Below are positions 31,620 through 43,155 of a stretch of DNA of 64,000 nt, piece by piece (the first letter of the stretch is position 1; each line of letters starts with the position of its first letter). The notes beneath the pieces are model-generated. The model was not told where the DNA came from. It saw nothing but the letters and a program-made list of their open reading frames with translations, and made no database searches. The stretch is from Chaetoderma sp. LZ-2023a (lineage: Eukaryota > Mollusca > Caudofoveata > Chaetodermatida > Chaetodermatidae): positions 183,311,445 through 183,375,444 of the forward strand of contig CM067369.1 in the NCBI GenBank assembly GCA_034401795.1, read 5' to 3'. Position numbers and translations under genes: made by a program.

Positions 31620-32190
31620 TCTGGTGGCTAAGTCCTTGCCTTTCTGGAATTTGGCATTAGTTCTTCAAGTTCTAGCCGGCAATCATTTGGAACCTATTGA
31701 AACATTAGTCTAAATATCTTGATTTTAAAGACATTTCTAGTAGCATCCGCTTCAGCCAAGAGAAGGTCCGATATTCACACGCTCTCCACTGAAAAGGATG
31801 GTCTTATTGTCTAGTTCTTCCCAAGAAGGGATGTTTCATCAAAAACTCAGTCTAACCGTTATCCATCTATTCTGATAGTTCTCAAAAGTGTATCGTTTTT
31901 TCGCCCTTTGTTAAATTCTGGTGTCCAATCAGAGTTTTGAAAATGTATACACTCTGTACTGTTTTTAAAAGATCAGTTCATTCTCATCTACAGTTTTCTT
32001 TTGCAGAGGAGCTAGCCAGACCTGTCTCTAGGGCTTCAATTGCCAGATAGATTTTCGAAACATTTAGAATCCGCCATGAGCTTGTCTCCTCTGGCTAATG
32101 TTAAAGCCCATGATGTTTATGTGATGGCTTCCTCGTTTGCTCTCTTTGCCGGCTCATCCTTGGATGTCGTTATGCAAGTCTTCTAGTTGG
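31620..32190 (+). pseudogene. Second DIRS-type tyrosine recombinase fragment
   Basis: In broken frames I read LPFWNLALVLQVLAGNHLEP, then ASASAKRRSDIHTLSTEKDG, comparable to the PAWSLSLLLNVLA and AASSARRCPEIHGLSAERD segments of the recombinase at 28.2 kb. Further on comes VKAHDVYVMASSFALFAGSS, which fits the recombinase HxxR box region except that Arg is replaced by Tyr. Multiple stops mark it as dead. It is clearly a different, older copy. Confidence 0.65.
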
Positions 32191-32685
32191 TGGGCCAGTG
32201 GATAGACAGCTCCGAAATGATAGGCAAATAGGTGCAGAATTGCACTTGCTTGATCCTCACTCAGATCGAAAATTGATAAGTAAAATTTTTAAAGAAGATG
32301 CAGGCTGGAATTCAGAGTCTACCATCTGTCTTCTTTTTCTAAAGTATGATAGTATCAGGGTCCAGCAGCTTCATTATTTAGGAATGTAACTACTTTAACT
32401 AAACAAGCCAAAGACCAATATCAAGCACATCTCATCATTTTCGCTAGGTTGTATGCCTGCACGATATGGGTGAGATTCTTTCTTTGTGTTTTGTTTAGTT
32501 TTCCTTTTGAGTTGTCATTTTCCTTGTTTGATAATCTGTGTGTGATTGATCTTGATGCACAATTTGTTAACGTGATTAATATTAAGCTAGGATATTAATT
32601 TATTTTTATCCTTCTTTCAAGGTTCTCAAACTTCCACCCACCGGAAGGTTTTAAGTGGGGCACTGACCAAATCTACGGGTTTAGC

Positions 32686-32815
32686 AAGCAGTGATTGAAT
32701 GGTACAGATGTTTGTGGTGTAATAACAACCTCCACAGACCCCCCCCCCCCCCCAACTTGTGGGATGGTCTGTAGTTTTATTAACCACGATAAACATACTT
32801 AGCGTTCGATCACTA
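32686..32815. mobile_element. Foldback MITE with C-tract centre
   Basis: GCAGTGATTGAATGGTACAG at the left pairs with TACTTAGCGTTCGATCACTAC at the right, and GTGTAATAACAACCTCCACAG with CTGTAGTTTTATTAACCAC. A run of 15 C lies at the loop. A half copy is at 33,095-33,195. Confidence 0.55.
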
Positions 32816-33094
32816 CGACCCTCCCTCAGCACCCCACATGGGAATGATTTGAGAATCTGTATTTTGTTTCATGCATCAAATTTGGAAAGTGATTCTATGT
32901 TGTCTTGTGGCACCTCTGCATATACGCTATGACTTAAGTCATTGAGGAGTGTATTCAGACTGGTGCCCAATCTCATACAGATTGTAAGGTGGGATTCTAC
33001 TCAACCAGAAGCCCGGTGTATAGTAGAATGATATGGTATAGGCATTGGATGGCATGGAAAGCAGGTACAAAAACCTTTTTCTGGTGCTAAATGC

Positions 33095-33195
33095 AGAGTG
33101 TTTGATTTAGCAAGTAGTGATTGACTGGTAAGTATGTTTATAGTGGTTAATAAAACTACAGACCATCCCACAAGGGGGTTCTGTGGGGGATTTTC
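33095..33195. mobile_element. Half copy of the 32.7-kb foldback MITE
   Basis: TTTAGCAAGTAGTGATTGAC, GTATGTTTATAGTGG and CTACAGACCATCCCACAAGG repeat one arm of the element at 32,686-32,815. Confidence 0.55.
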
Positions 33196-33737
33196 ACCCA
33201 AAAAATTAGCCAATCAAAATTCTGTATACAAATTCTGAAGCCTATAGTACCTCCATAGGCATAGATTCATTACAGTGAAATTACATGTAAGCTGAAATCC
33301 GCCAGGCGGTTAATGAGGTTTAAAGCAAAAGTTGATGGACGGGCGACAGACAGGTGACGGATAGTCGGTCGCCATGCCATAAGTTCACTTGGGCATTCTG
33401 GCCAGGTGAGCTATCAATGGAGAAATGCCAGTTATAATCTCTTTAGCATGTAGAGTAATTGCATCTTTAAAGCTTGTCCATACCAAAATTCCTAAGTGCT
33501 GTAGTTGGAAATTCCCGAGTCTGCTCTTGTTGAAAGTGTTTTAGTTATGTATAGTATTAGTACATATATACAGAATTAATCCTGGGAATACATGTATTTC
33601 TCGAAGGCGTAGTTATCTTCCTTACATGAGTGACCCACAACATACATACACATTGTAAGCATGCACGAGTGCATGTGCGCACACACTATATAAAAAACAT
33701 GTACTGCTCATTAACTAATTGTTTTGTTTGTTTTCAG

Positions 33738-34258
33738 AGAATTATTTGCTGAAAATTCTTGCTGATTACCAGGCTGTCTTCAGAGACACATTACAAGACA
33801 TGAAGGATCGGCCAATGAAAGCTAGTCTTTACTTAACTGCTATAGCCGGTCTTGGAGTTCTAATAAACACAAGCCCAAATCATCAGAGTTTTATAGCCCA
33901 GCTACAAAGTGATGCAAATGACCTATCATTAGTTGGTGATGTAGTTCGTAATCCGGATACTGATTCCCATATCCAGTTATTACAGCAAGCCAAGAAGGAT
34001 TGTACATTGAAATATCTGTGTTTTGGACCTTTTTCTGTCATGTGGATTGACAGGTTTGCTTCCCACACAGATCTTTATGAGGCACGCTGTAAGCACTTGG
34101 GTACGCCATGGTACAAGTTTCACCAGGATGTGGTGGATGTAGGAGTACTGCATCGCTGGCTGAAGCTAGAGAAGATGATGATTGATTACGATGTTAATAA
34201 TGATGAATGGAAAGAGGTGAACATTAGTGAGCATTCAATTTCAAGCGTATCTAGATAG
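33738..34258 (+). CDS. TIMM29: TIMM29 (Tim29) homologue, terminal coding exon
   Basis: A 173-codon exon begins after a polypyrimidine tract and CAG (GTTTTGTTTGTTTTCAG, ending 33,737) in phase 1 and stops at TAG 34,256-34,258. It aligns in order with animal Tim29: LLKILADYQAVFRDTLQDM (matrix-side helix), KASLYLTAIAGLGVLINTSP (the single membrane span), LVGDVVRNPDTDSHIQLL, LKYLCFGPFSVMWIDRF, HTDLYEARCKHL, VVDVGVLHRWLKLEKMM and YDVNNDEW. Tim29 is a metazoan-specific subunit of the TIM22 carrier translocase of the mitochondrial inner membrane and also contacts TOM. The presequence-encoding first exon(s) are not identified and must lie upstream. The C terminus ends soon after the NNDEW motif and is shorter than in vertebrates. 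Nearest neighbours are repeats. I see no AATAAA in the next 110 bases. Confidence 0.8.
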
Positions 34259-34598
34259 CAGTAGCTTGTGAAACATTTTAAGTGTGTGTGAAAATAATGT
34301 AGAAAGAATACATAATGATTTCTTCTTGTTACATGACTACCTTGTTAAATGAAAATTATTAAATTTCATTAACTCACCTGACATGAAAGTGAACTTAGGC
34401 AATGGCAACCATCCCTTGTCCATCTGTCTTTGTCAACTTTTCCTTTAAATGACTTCATGAACCACTGAATTGATTTCAATTAATTTTGGCAGGAAGCATC
34501 CTTAGGGCGTATAGATCCAAAATTGTTCAAATGAAGTGGATTGTTCGATTTGGGTGGCGACCATCTTGGATTTTGTGCTATTTTTAGAAACACATTAA

Positions 34599-34828
34599 TC
34601 CTCTAATGGTCAAATTTTATCATAAATATTTAAATATCTGCCTATTGAATGTACACTTATAGGCCAAGAGAATAGTTTTTGAAAATCTATCACTGGAATG
34701 ACGTGCTCGGTTATCGAGCCAGTTATTTCAGTGGTAAATTAAAAAAAATCGTATTCTCTTGTCCTATAAATGGACATTCCACAAGACCATAACAGAGGCC
34801 GGTTTTGGCCGGCTTGACCATTAAAGGG
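34599..34828. mobile_element. MITE family A in TTAA context
   Basis: TTAA at 34,595-34,598 and 34,829-34,832 bracket ends TCCTCTAATGGTCAA and TTGACCATTAAAGGG. The inner foldback GACGTGCTCGGTTATCGAGCC is well kept. It sits 340 bp past the TIMM29 stop. Confidence 0.75.
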
Positions 34829-34832
34829 TTAA

Positions 34833-36540
34833 AATACAATATTAACTGCGTTGTCGCTTGATTTGAAATGCTTCAGCTAAGCCAAGAGCTGAAGCAAGTT
34901 TCTTTAAGGGAACCTGATTAGTCAATTTGTCTGGCAGCCATCTTAAATGACCAATTTTTCACAAAACCACGTTCTCTGGAACCGCTGATCAGATCAGGTT
35001 GAAACTAAAGCAAATATGATTACGGACTAAGTACCATTCATGCGTGTTCAACAAGTGAAGTGGATACATTAAATACCTTGCCCTCATCCTGCTAAATTGA
35101 ACAATAAAAAATGTTGATATATCCCTGATAATGCAGGTTACTGGGCAAGTTATCGGCCGCTATTACCCCAGTAATTTGGGTGTTGAATACGGATTTGACA
35201 CTTTTGAGTCAGATTGTTCAACCGGGTTGTTTAAAAGACGGCGACTGGTCGATTTGTTCAGTCAATCTAAATTCTTTGAGTAAGGGCTATTCTTAGATGC
35301 GTTTCCAAATGGTTTGATTTGAAAATTAAGATACATGTACTTCATCTAGGACAGTTCTAAGCTGATCGGGCTGAAATAGAGCAAATATAATTATGACTAA
35401 GGCAGCTAGTCAGATTTGTTCAAGGGAAGTTGATAGAGGTAAAAATATGCCTGCCATTGACCAATCAAAATTGAGCTTTTGTTAATTGATAGATTTTGTC
35501 AGTGAAAATCGCAATGTACAGGTTTTGGTGGGTTTTAAACACGAATTTGACTCTTGCAAATCAGCTTATATCGACCAAGTTGTCCAAATAAACAAAATTT
35601 GTTGGTGGTGATCTAGGATTTTGCACTATTTTTTAGCTTAACTGCCCAGAATGGATAAGTGAGCTTATGCCATGGCATCCATCCATCATTCGCCTGCCAA
35701 ATCGCTTCTTTTTAACAGTTTGACCGATTTCAACCATATTTGGCCGGAAGGATCCTGTGCTCATATGCTCCAGAACTTCTATTCAGAATTTATATTGGTT
35801 GAAAATCTTAGATTTTATGAAATATTTAATGGAAATTGTCGACATGCTTCTTTTCCGTACCTGTTTAACAGATTTCAATCAAATTTGGCTAGAAGGGCCA
35901 TATCATGATAGGTTGCAGAACATCTATTCAGAATTCTTCTTGTTTAGTTCTTTTTGGGGAAAAGCTTAGATTTTATGAAAAATTTACTGAAAATTGTCAA
36001 AGCATATCTCCTTAACCACTTGGTAGACTTTAACTAAATTTAACTGGAGGAATCCTGTCATGGTAGACACTCTAGAGCTTCTATTCATAAATATTATCTC
36101 TCTATTTATTAGTGAGTAGCTTGGATTTTCCGAACACTCCAAAACCATTCAAAGCACTAAGTATATGTACTCTTTAATCAATGGCCCAATTTCTACGAAA
36201 CGAGTGGAATGATCTTATCGCAGTATGCTTCAATATATCAAACAAGAATTTTGATTCGTAAATTGTTTTTGGTGGCATCGTGGATTTTCTGAAAATTATG
36301 CAGAAATCCTTTAAACTGTTCCTCCTAAACCAGTTGGCAGATTTTAACCAAATTTGGCTGGAAGGATCTTATGGTGGTAGCCTATAGCCTGACTTGTATT
36401 CAGAATCTTTATTGGTCTATTTTTTGGTGGCCATCTTATATTTTCTGAAAATTATCCAATCCAAATGGTTCACATGCTAATCGTCCAGGTGAGAATCATA
36501 GGCTGTTGGGCCTCTTGTGTTAGTTTGTGAAAGGGCATGT
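34833..36540. repeat. Degenerate satellite, about 170-200-bp phrases
   Basis: Recurring phrases include CAAATTTGGCTGGAAGGATC, GAACTTCTATTCAGAATT, GGTGGCCATCTTGGATTTTC and GTGAGCTTATGCCATGG (35,659 and 36,536). Units are too diverged for exact borders. Frames through it are not credible genes. Confidence 0.6.
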
Positions 36541-36980
36541 GAGCTTATGCCATGGTGACCAACCACATATCTGTTTTAATCTTTTTCCTTCAGTAATATA
36601 ACATGGTCTGACTACTGAATCAAATGAAAGATTATTCAATGACGATTGGTCTGCTTATTGTCAGATCCAGTCTGAATAATTTGAGCTTTGTTGGTTGGTG
36701 TTTAAGTATGACCTGGTGTGTGGGTCATGGGAAGATGGTGGCGAAACCTTTGGACATTTTTGGTGGTTGGCAGTTTTGTCAGTTAGGCAAATTTTTGTGT
36801 TTTTTGCTGGTTTTAGCAGTTGGGCCAATTTTGGTGGCTGTGCTAACGTTGATCGTTGGTGTTTGTTTGGTGGTGTTGGTGGTTGGGATGTTTTGGTACT
36901 TGTGATTATAGTAGTTTTGACACTCCGCCAAAAATTGGAGGGGTATTATGTGAAAGGCACTGTCCAGACGGGCAGCAGGG
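36541..36980. other. GT-rich stretch without a credible gene
   Basis: Overlapping frames of 93-99 codons come from strand-asymmetric TTGGTGGTTG-type sequence and give low-complexity Val/Leu/Gly peptides without homologous motifs. Confidence 0.4.
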
Positions 36981-37970
36981 TGGTTTCCGAATGATAACTC
37001 CATTAGTTTGTCGGATCACTTTGAAGCATCAGTGGTTGGACTCGATCTGGGGGAAGAAGCCTATCGAAATTGACGATGATCCGAAATCCAAGATGACTGG
37101 CGGCTATCTTCAAAATTGATTTCTGGATGATAAGTCTGTTACTGTTTATCAGATTGCTGCTTTGAAACTTCATAGGGTTGTTGGGCTATGTCAGGAGGAG
37201 AAACCTATTGAAATCGACAATATTTTGAAATCCAAGATGGCCACCAGACAAGGGCGGCCATCTTGAAAATTGGTTTCCGGACGATAACTCCATTACCATA
37301 TATCAGATCATGTTAAAACTTCATAGGATGACTGTACTAGGTTTGTGGAAGAAACTTATCGAAATTCACGGTGATACGAAATCCAAGATGGCCGTCAGCC
37401 ATCGGCAGCCATCTTGAAAATTGGTTTCCGGATGATAACTTTATTACCGTTTATCAGATAGTTTTGAAACTGGATATGGTGGTTGAACTAGGTCTGTGAA
37501 AGAAACCTATCGAAATTGACGGTGCTGCGAAATCCAAGATGACCGCCAGCCACCTTGAAAATTGGTTTCCGCATGATAGCTCTGTTAAGTCTTTATTGGA
37601 TTGCTTTGAAACTTCACCGGGTAGTTGCACTGTCTGGATGAAAACCTATAAAAATCGATGATGATCTGAAATCCAAGATGGCCACCAGCCATTGGCGACC
37701 ATCTTCAAAATTGAAACTTCATAGGGTTGTTGGACTCCAGTCTGGAGAAGAAACCTATTGAAATTGATTATACCTGTATTTCAAAATCCAAGATGATCAC
37801 CAGACAAGGGCCGCCATCTTGAAAATTGGTTTCGGATAACTCCATTACCATTTATCAGATCGCTTTGACACTTCATAGGATGACTGGTCTAACTCCATTA
37901 CCATTTATCAGATCACTTTGAAACTCATAGGATGACTGGTCTAGCTCTGAGCAAGAAATCAATATTTTCT
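36981..37970. repeat. Tandem satellite, about 150-bp unit, six to seven copies
   Basis: Each unit reads GGTTTCCGGATGATAACTCC, TTTATCAGATCGCTTTGAAA, CTTCATAGGGTTGTTGG, GAAGAAACCTATCGAAATTG and GAAATCCAAGATGGCCACCAG, ending in CATCTTGAAAATTG. Units start near 36,981, 37,122, 37,273, 37,424 and 37,565; the last ones are partly deleted. Confidence 0.85.
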
Positions 37971-38820
37971 GAAAGCTTTCATTCATTGGTTTGTCATCAT
38001 GGCACATTATTATGTACGCATTGCTTACACTTAATATTTACTTGGGACTGACAGTATGAGAGAAAGATGATGAAAAATGTAAGAAAAAACCTGGATGAAA
38101 ATTTATTAATCCCTATGGTGACATATACAGTTGTTATGGACAAAGTTCGGTGAGCATCTCTGAAATATCTAAACTTCTGTGGAGTCAGCTGTGATGAAGT
38201 AAGCTGTTTAGAAGGCTGCATGTAAGTGGCTAGGACTCATCTATCACATGGAGACACTATTTCTCAATGTGGTTATCACTTTTTCCAGAGCCATGATGGT
38301 GTTATTGGCCTCCGCATCTAGATCCCTGACCTCCGAATGCTAGATAAGCTAAACAGTCTGTATTAAAAAGGTGTAGGTCATTGGTAACACCTATTACGTC
38401 TCACTAGCGTGGAATGTCTGTGTGATGATAATATCAGAGAATATTTGTAAAAATCGCACTGTGTCGCTAGCTGGAAGTGTGAACTCACTTTGAGAGCGCT
38501 GTCCATAGTTTCTTCCTGTTTAAAAATAATTAACTGCAGTCATGTCTGCAGTTATTTGGTCCCTATGTCTCACTAAGACTGCCATTAGTCGTTGTTCGCT
38601 AGAATACTAGATGGCAAAGCTAGTGATAGTGCTTCCTTGTTAGTGAAAATGTCTGCTGAGCCTGGGGATATTGACTCAAAGTTTTTCATATGAGTTGCTG
38701 ATGGATTTTGGTAGTACATATGTTGGTAATGCAGATAGCATTACTGTAACCATTTTAGCAAAACAATGACAAATTTGTCCATATCAATAGTGTCTATTTT
38801 GGAAACAATCTTGCTGAAAG
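37971..38820. other. No recognisable gene or repeat
   Basis: Only short frames are present, and no terminal repeats or conserved motifs were seen. Confidence 0.35.
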
Positions 38821-39250
38821 CTGTTGCATTTTAGTTTTTGACCACAAAATTAGCATACCTCTCCAAAATCCCACAGACAAATATCTACCCAAGTTCGGAA
38901 AAGATCGCTCCATTAGACTTATTGAAAAATGCTTCAAAATGTATATTTAGAAAATAATGTTGCTGAAATATGTTACTGTTGCCTTCTATCCTTTGGCCCC
39001 AAAATTGGCATACATGTTCGGGACCCCATGGCAAGCTTCCACCTTAAATTGGAGAAGGTTGCACCTGTAGAACCAGAGTTATTTAAGGATGTGTAAAAAT
39101 GTATATTTTGAAAACTTGCTGAAAGCTGTGGCGTTTAGCTTTTGACCCCAAAATTGGCATACATGTTCGCGATCCCATAGGCATGATTCCTCCAAATTCT
39201 GAGACATGCCCTCCAGTAGAACCTGAGTTATTCAAAATGTCTTAAGAACA
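38820..39250. repeat. Degenerate tandem repeat, about 150-bp unit
   Basis: CCAAAATTGGCATACATGTTCG-type phrases at about 38,838, 39,000 and 39,143 are each followed by CCCATGG/CCCATAGGC and by AGAACCTGAGTTATT. Confidence 0.7.
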
Positions 39251-39277
39251 GCAATAACAACAAGAATCACTTCATGC

Positions 39278-40029
39278 TTGCTATTAAAAGATCAAAGGAC
39301 AAGGACAGGGTGATAATTACAAAGCGTAGTGCTTTTTCAGCAATACCATTTTGTGTTATTAAGCTCAGCCGTATAGTGGTTTGTATCTTATCTTGGGTTA
39401 ATAATATTGTCTAGTGACACAGGTTTACAACAAGCTATTCTGATACCCTCTGCGTTCGGTAGCGATGGTGATAATCAACTTGCATTTAGCTCAACTTATC
39501 AGTTCATATCTAATATTTGGTTAATCATATTAGATCCTAGCCTGATCACATGCTTCCTTATAATGAGAGGGAATGAGCCCCATGACGCAATGAACTTGGC
39601 GTCAAAAGGTCAAATTTTGTGGCCATTGTTAGCACTGTTTTTTCCCATATCTCATGTTTGCTTAATCATATTGGATCCACCCATGGACATATGCTTAATA
39701 AGAGCCCATGACACAATGATATTGTCATCAAAACGTCAAAGATCATGGTCACCTTGGTAAAAACTAATTTTTTTCAGCATTAATATTTTGTGTTTAGCTC
39801 AACCTAGCGGTTTATACTTCATGTTTGGTTAAGCAATATACAGGGCCTAAATTGGGACAAGTACTTTTTGATAATGAGCTGGCATGACACACTCACCTTG
39901 CTATTAAAAGATCAAAGGACAAGGACAGGGTGATAATTACAAAGCGTAGTGTTTTTTCAGCAATACCATTTTGTGTTATTAAGCTCAGCCTTATAGTGGT
40001 TTGTATCTTATCTTGGGTTAATAATATTG
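39278..40029. repeat. 620-bp spaced direct duplication
   Basis: The 132 bases starting TTGCTATTAAAAGATCAAAG at 39,278-39,409 recur at 39,898-40,029 with only about two differences. The sequence between has weaker copies (TCATGTTTGCTTAATCATATT). Confidence 0.85.
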
Positions 40030-40727
40030 CATCCAAACTTCAAAATAATCATCTATTGCATTCAAACTTCGAAATCAATCTATCTATAATAAGATGCATG
40101 ACTGAAAGTGACCATGGGATCAAAAGTGTCATTACGTCCTTGTTAAAAACACTTTTTTCAGCATTAACATTTTGCGTTTAGCTCAATTTAATGAATTATA
40201 GATGTAATTTAGGTTTGAATAATCATACTGAACTGAAACTTGGGCACGTGCCTCGCTTATAGAGGACATGACACAATGACTGGGTCAAAAGGTCAAAGAT
40301 CATGGTCACTGATAGGACTTTTATAGTTAGCCTTGTAAGTAGAATTATATTTAAATTCAAGCTTCATAGTTCATTGTAACGACATAGACAGGCTTCACTT
40401 GCATTGCAACCAAATTTTTGATTTGGGCATTTGGCTTGGTCCGCTGGTGATGGTGTTTGCTTAGCAGCCTCGTCTGAAAGAAACGTCCAGAAAGTGATAG
40501 AAATTTTACACCTGAGGTCTGCTTAATCTTTAGAATACTGTAAATCCTATGAATAAGGAAAAGCTATGGACGGAGGTGGCTTAATCCTTCTTGCCTTGGT
40601 GGTGTATCTCTATTTGATGACTTCTTAACCCTTCTTGTGTCAACAGCGCTTAAAAGTGCTAAAATGTTGCCTGTCTCGTATTTATTGCGCTAGATATCGC
40701 AAGAAAGTTAAAAAACTTACTCAATAA

Positions 40728-40980
40728 ATGTCCATTTAGAGAAGACAATATTTGTAAATTTGCCACAGAACTTTACAAAAATAGTTTTCTGTTGGCACGC
40801 GTATTGATCAGCTTGACCATTAAAAGGTGAATATTCAGGAAAATCCAGCTTTTTGCTTTGGTAGTACCCATGCGCAGGCCAAGAGAAAACTATTTTTGAA
40901 AGCTTACCACTGGAATGACTAGCAGTCCAATGGTAAATTCTTAAAAAAAATAGTCATCTCCTGGCCTTCAGATGGACATC
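40728..40980. mobile_element. Two partial MITE family A copies
   Basis: The first runs from ATGTCCATTTAGAGAAGAC at 40,728 to GACCATTAAAAGGTG at about 40,830. The second is 40,868-40,980, with CAGGCCAAGAGAAAACTATT against AGTCATCTCCTGGCC. Both are truncated. Confidence 0.6.
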
Positions 40981-41006
40981 CTTCAATAGCACGGCCAAGT
41001 GGTTAA

Positions 41007-41510
41007 TGAGTAGGCTTTAAATGATTTCCAGAAATTTTCACAAAAATCCCAGATGACTGTGAGGAAAATTAACCAATCAAAATTCTGTATACATGGTCTG
41101 AAACCTACCAGCCTAGTATCCTTTCAGCCAAGTCTGGTTGAAATTGCCCAAGTAGTTAATGAGGAGTAGCATTTTAAACAATTTCCCGCCATTCTTCGGA
41201 AAATTAAAGATGGCCACCAAAAAATTGATCAATGAAAATTCTGCATACAGGTTCTGAAGCATACCACTCTAGGGTCCTTTCAACCGAGTTTGCTTGAAAT
41301 CGCCCAAGTGGTTAATGAGGAGTATGCTTTTAAATGATTTTCAGAAAATCCAAGATGGCCACCAGAAAATTTAACCAATCAAAATTCTGTATACATGGGC
41401 TGAAACCTACCACCTAGTATCCTTTCAGCCAAGTCTGCTTAAAATTTCCTAGGCAGTTAATGAGAGGTAGCGTTGTAAACAATTTCCTGCCATTTTTGTC
41501 TCGCCTGCGA
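41007..41510. repeat. Degenerate tandem repeat with CCAAGATGGCCACC, about 150-bp unit
   Basis: Units share AACCAATCAAAATTCTGTAT, CCTAGTATCCTTTCAGCC, AGTGGTTAATGAGGAG and AATCCAAGATGGCCACCAG. The same family resumes at 42,720-43,110. Confidence 0.75.
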
Positions 41511-41565
41511 AGTTTTGAAGCTGAAAGCATGACAGGGATCAGTAATTCTGGTGGCGGGAGCTGTC

Positions 41566-42570
41566 ATTTGAACACTTTTGGTTAAGGTTTTTAAATCAAC
41601 TTATTTTTTGACAATGGCTCATCCGATCTCAATGACACTTTACAGAAGGGATCTATACTATACAGGGATGTGATCTGCATAACAATAGATTTCATTTTGG
41701 GCCATTTAAACTATTTTTTCATGGTTTTGGACTTATTTCATGTATTTTACCAGTCCACTTTTGGTTAAGGTTTTTAAATCGACTTCTTTCTTAACAATGA
41801 ATGGCTCATCCGATCTCAACGAAACTTTACAGAAGTGATCTATACTATACAGGGATGTGATCTGCATAACAGTAGATTTCATTTTGGGCCATCTTTTTAC
41901 GGTTTTGGACTTGGATTTTTTTCATGTATTTTGCCAATGCACTTTTGGTTACGGTTTTTAAATCTACTTATTTCTCAACAATGGCTCATCCGATCTCAAT
42001 GAAACTTTACAGAATTGATCTATACTATACAGGGATGCGACAACACTTCATTTTGGGGCATTTTAACTTTATTTTTACTTTTTTGAACTTTGAACCTTTT
42101 TCATGTTTTTCTTGTTACAGGTCTTATGGACCATTCTCTTTCAACAATGACTCACCGGATATCACCAAACTTTTACAGCAGTGTTATATACTATGCAGTG
42201 ATACTATTTGGCATTCACATCATTACCAATTTCATTTTGGGAAATTTCTCCTGCTTTTTCACAGTTTTGTAACTCAACTATGGTCATTCCGCTTTCAATG
42301 AAACTACAGAAGTGTTCTATGCAATACAGGGATATGATTTGCATCATTGATGATATGATTTTGGACAATTTTTACTACCTTTTCACGGTTTTGAACTATG
42401 AACCTTTTCCATGAACTTTTTCATGTTTTTTTGTTATTGTTTTTTAGGGACCACTCATTTTCAACAATAGCTCACCAGATATCAACAAAATCTTACGGCA
42501 GAGTTAAATACTATGCAGGGGTACTATGCATTATTACTAGTTTCATTTTGGAAACAAATTTCAAGATCAA
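41566..42570. repeat. Tandem repeat, about 184-bp unit, five to six copies
   Basis: ACTTTTGGTTAAGGTTTTTA at 41,573, 41,758 and 41,941 is each time followed by AACAATGGCTCATCCGATCT, GATCTATACTATACAGGG and TTTCATTTTGGGCCAT. Later units to 42,570 are more diverged. Overlapping Phe-rich frames are artefacts of the repeat. Confidence 0.85.
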
Positions 42571-42719
42571 ACTATCCACAGTTTGGTAAAATTGTCCATG
42601 TTTGATTGGTTACACTTGTTTGTTGGTGCCTAACTGAATATGTGTATTACAAACCATACCATGTTTGCTTTGCCAATCCACAATATCCATGCCTTTACAG
42701 ATGAGACTTTGTAACACTT

Positions 42720-43155
42720 CAAGATGGCCAGTCTAGGGTCCTCCCAACCGAGTTTGCTTGAAATCGGCCAAGAGGTAAATGAGAAGTAGGCTTTTAACTG
42801 ATTTCCAGAAATTTTCAGAAAATCCAAGATGGCTGGCGGAAACATTGACCAATCTTAATTCTCGTTAGAAGTGTTGAAGCCTACCAGGATAGAATTAGTC
42901 CACCCAAGTTTCGTTGAAGTCAGGCCTTTAATATTGCTGGAGTACCATTTTAAATGATTTCTTAAATTTTTTTAGAAAATCCAAGATGGGCAGCAGAAAC
43001 ATTGACTAATCAAAATTCTGTATAGAAGTTCTGGAGCGTACCACCATTGAAATTAGTCAAAGCATAAATGAGGAGATGCGATTTGACGGATGAAGAGATG
43101 ACGGTTGGCCACCATGGCATAAGCTCACTGGGCCCTTTGGGCCAGATGAGCTAAA
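42720..43155. repeat. Degenerate tandem repeat with CCAAGATGGC (second block)
   Basis: It shares CGAGTTTGCTTGAAATCGG, AAAATCCAAGATGG and GACCAATC with the 41-kb block, and ends in GGCATAAGCTCACTGGGCCC. Confidence 0.7.

Noticed and set aside
33001..33064. Candidate TIMM29 first exon ending GCAG before GTACAA
   Set aside because: It joins in the right phase, but the donor is weak, the peptide would be very short, and the site is next to a foldback MITE.
36624..36994. Overlapping 93-99-codon hydrophobic frames
   Set aside because: They come from GT-rich, strand-biased sequence and give low-complexity peptides with no homologous domain.
41924..42589. Phe-rich frames of 60-125 codons
   Set aside because: They follow the 184-bp tandem repeat and change frame with it.
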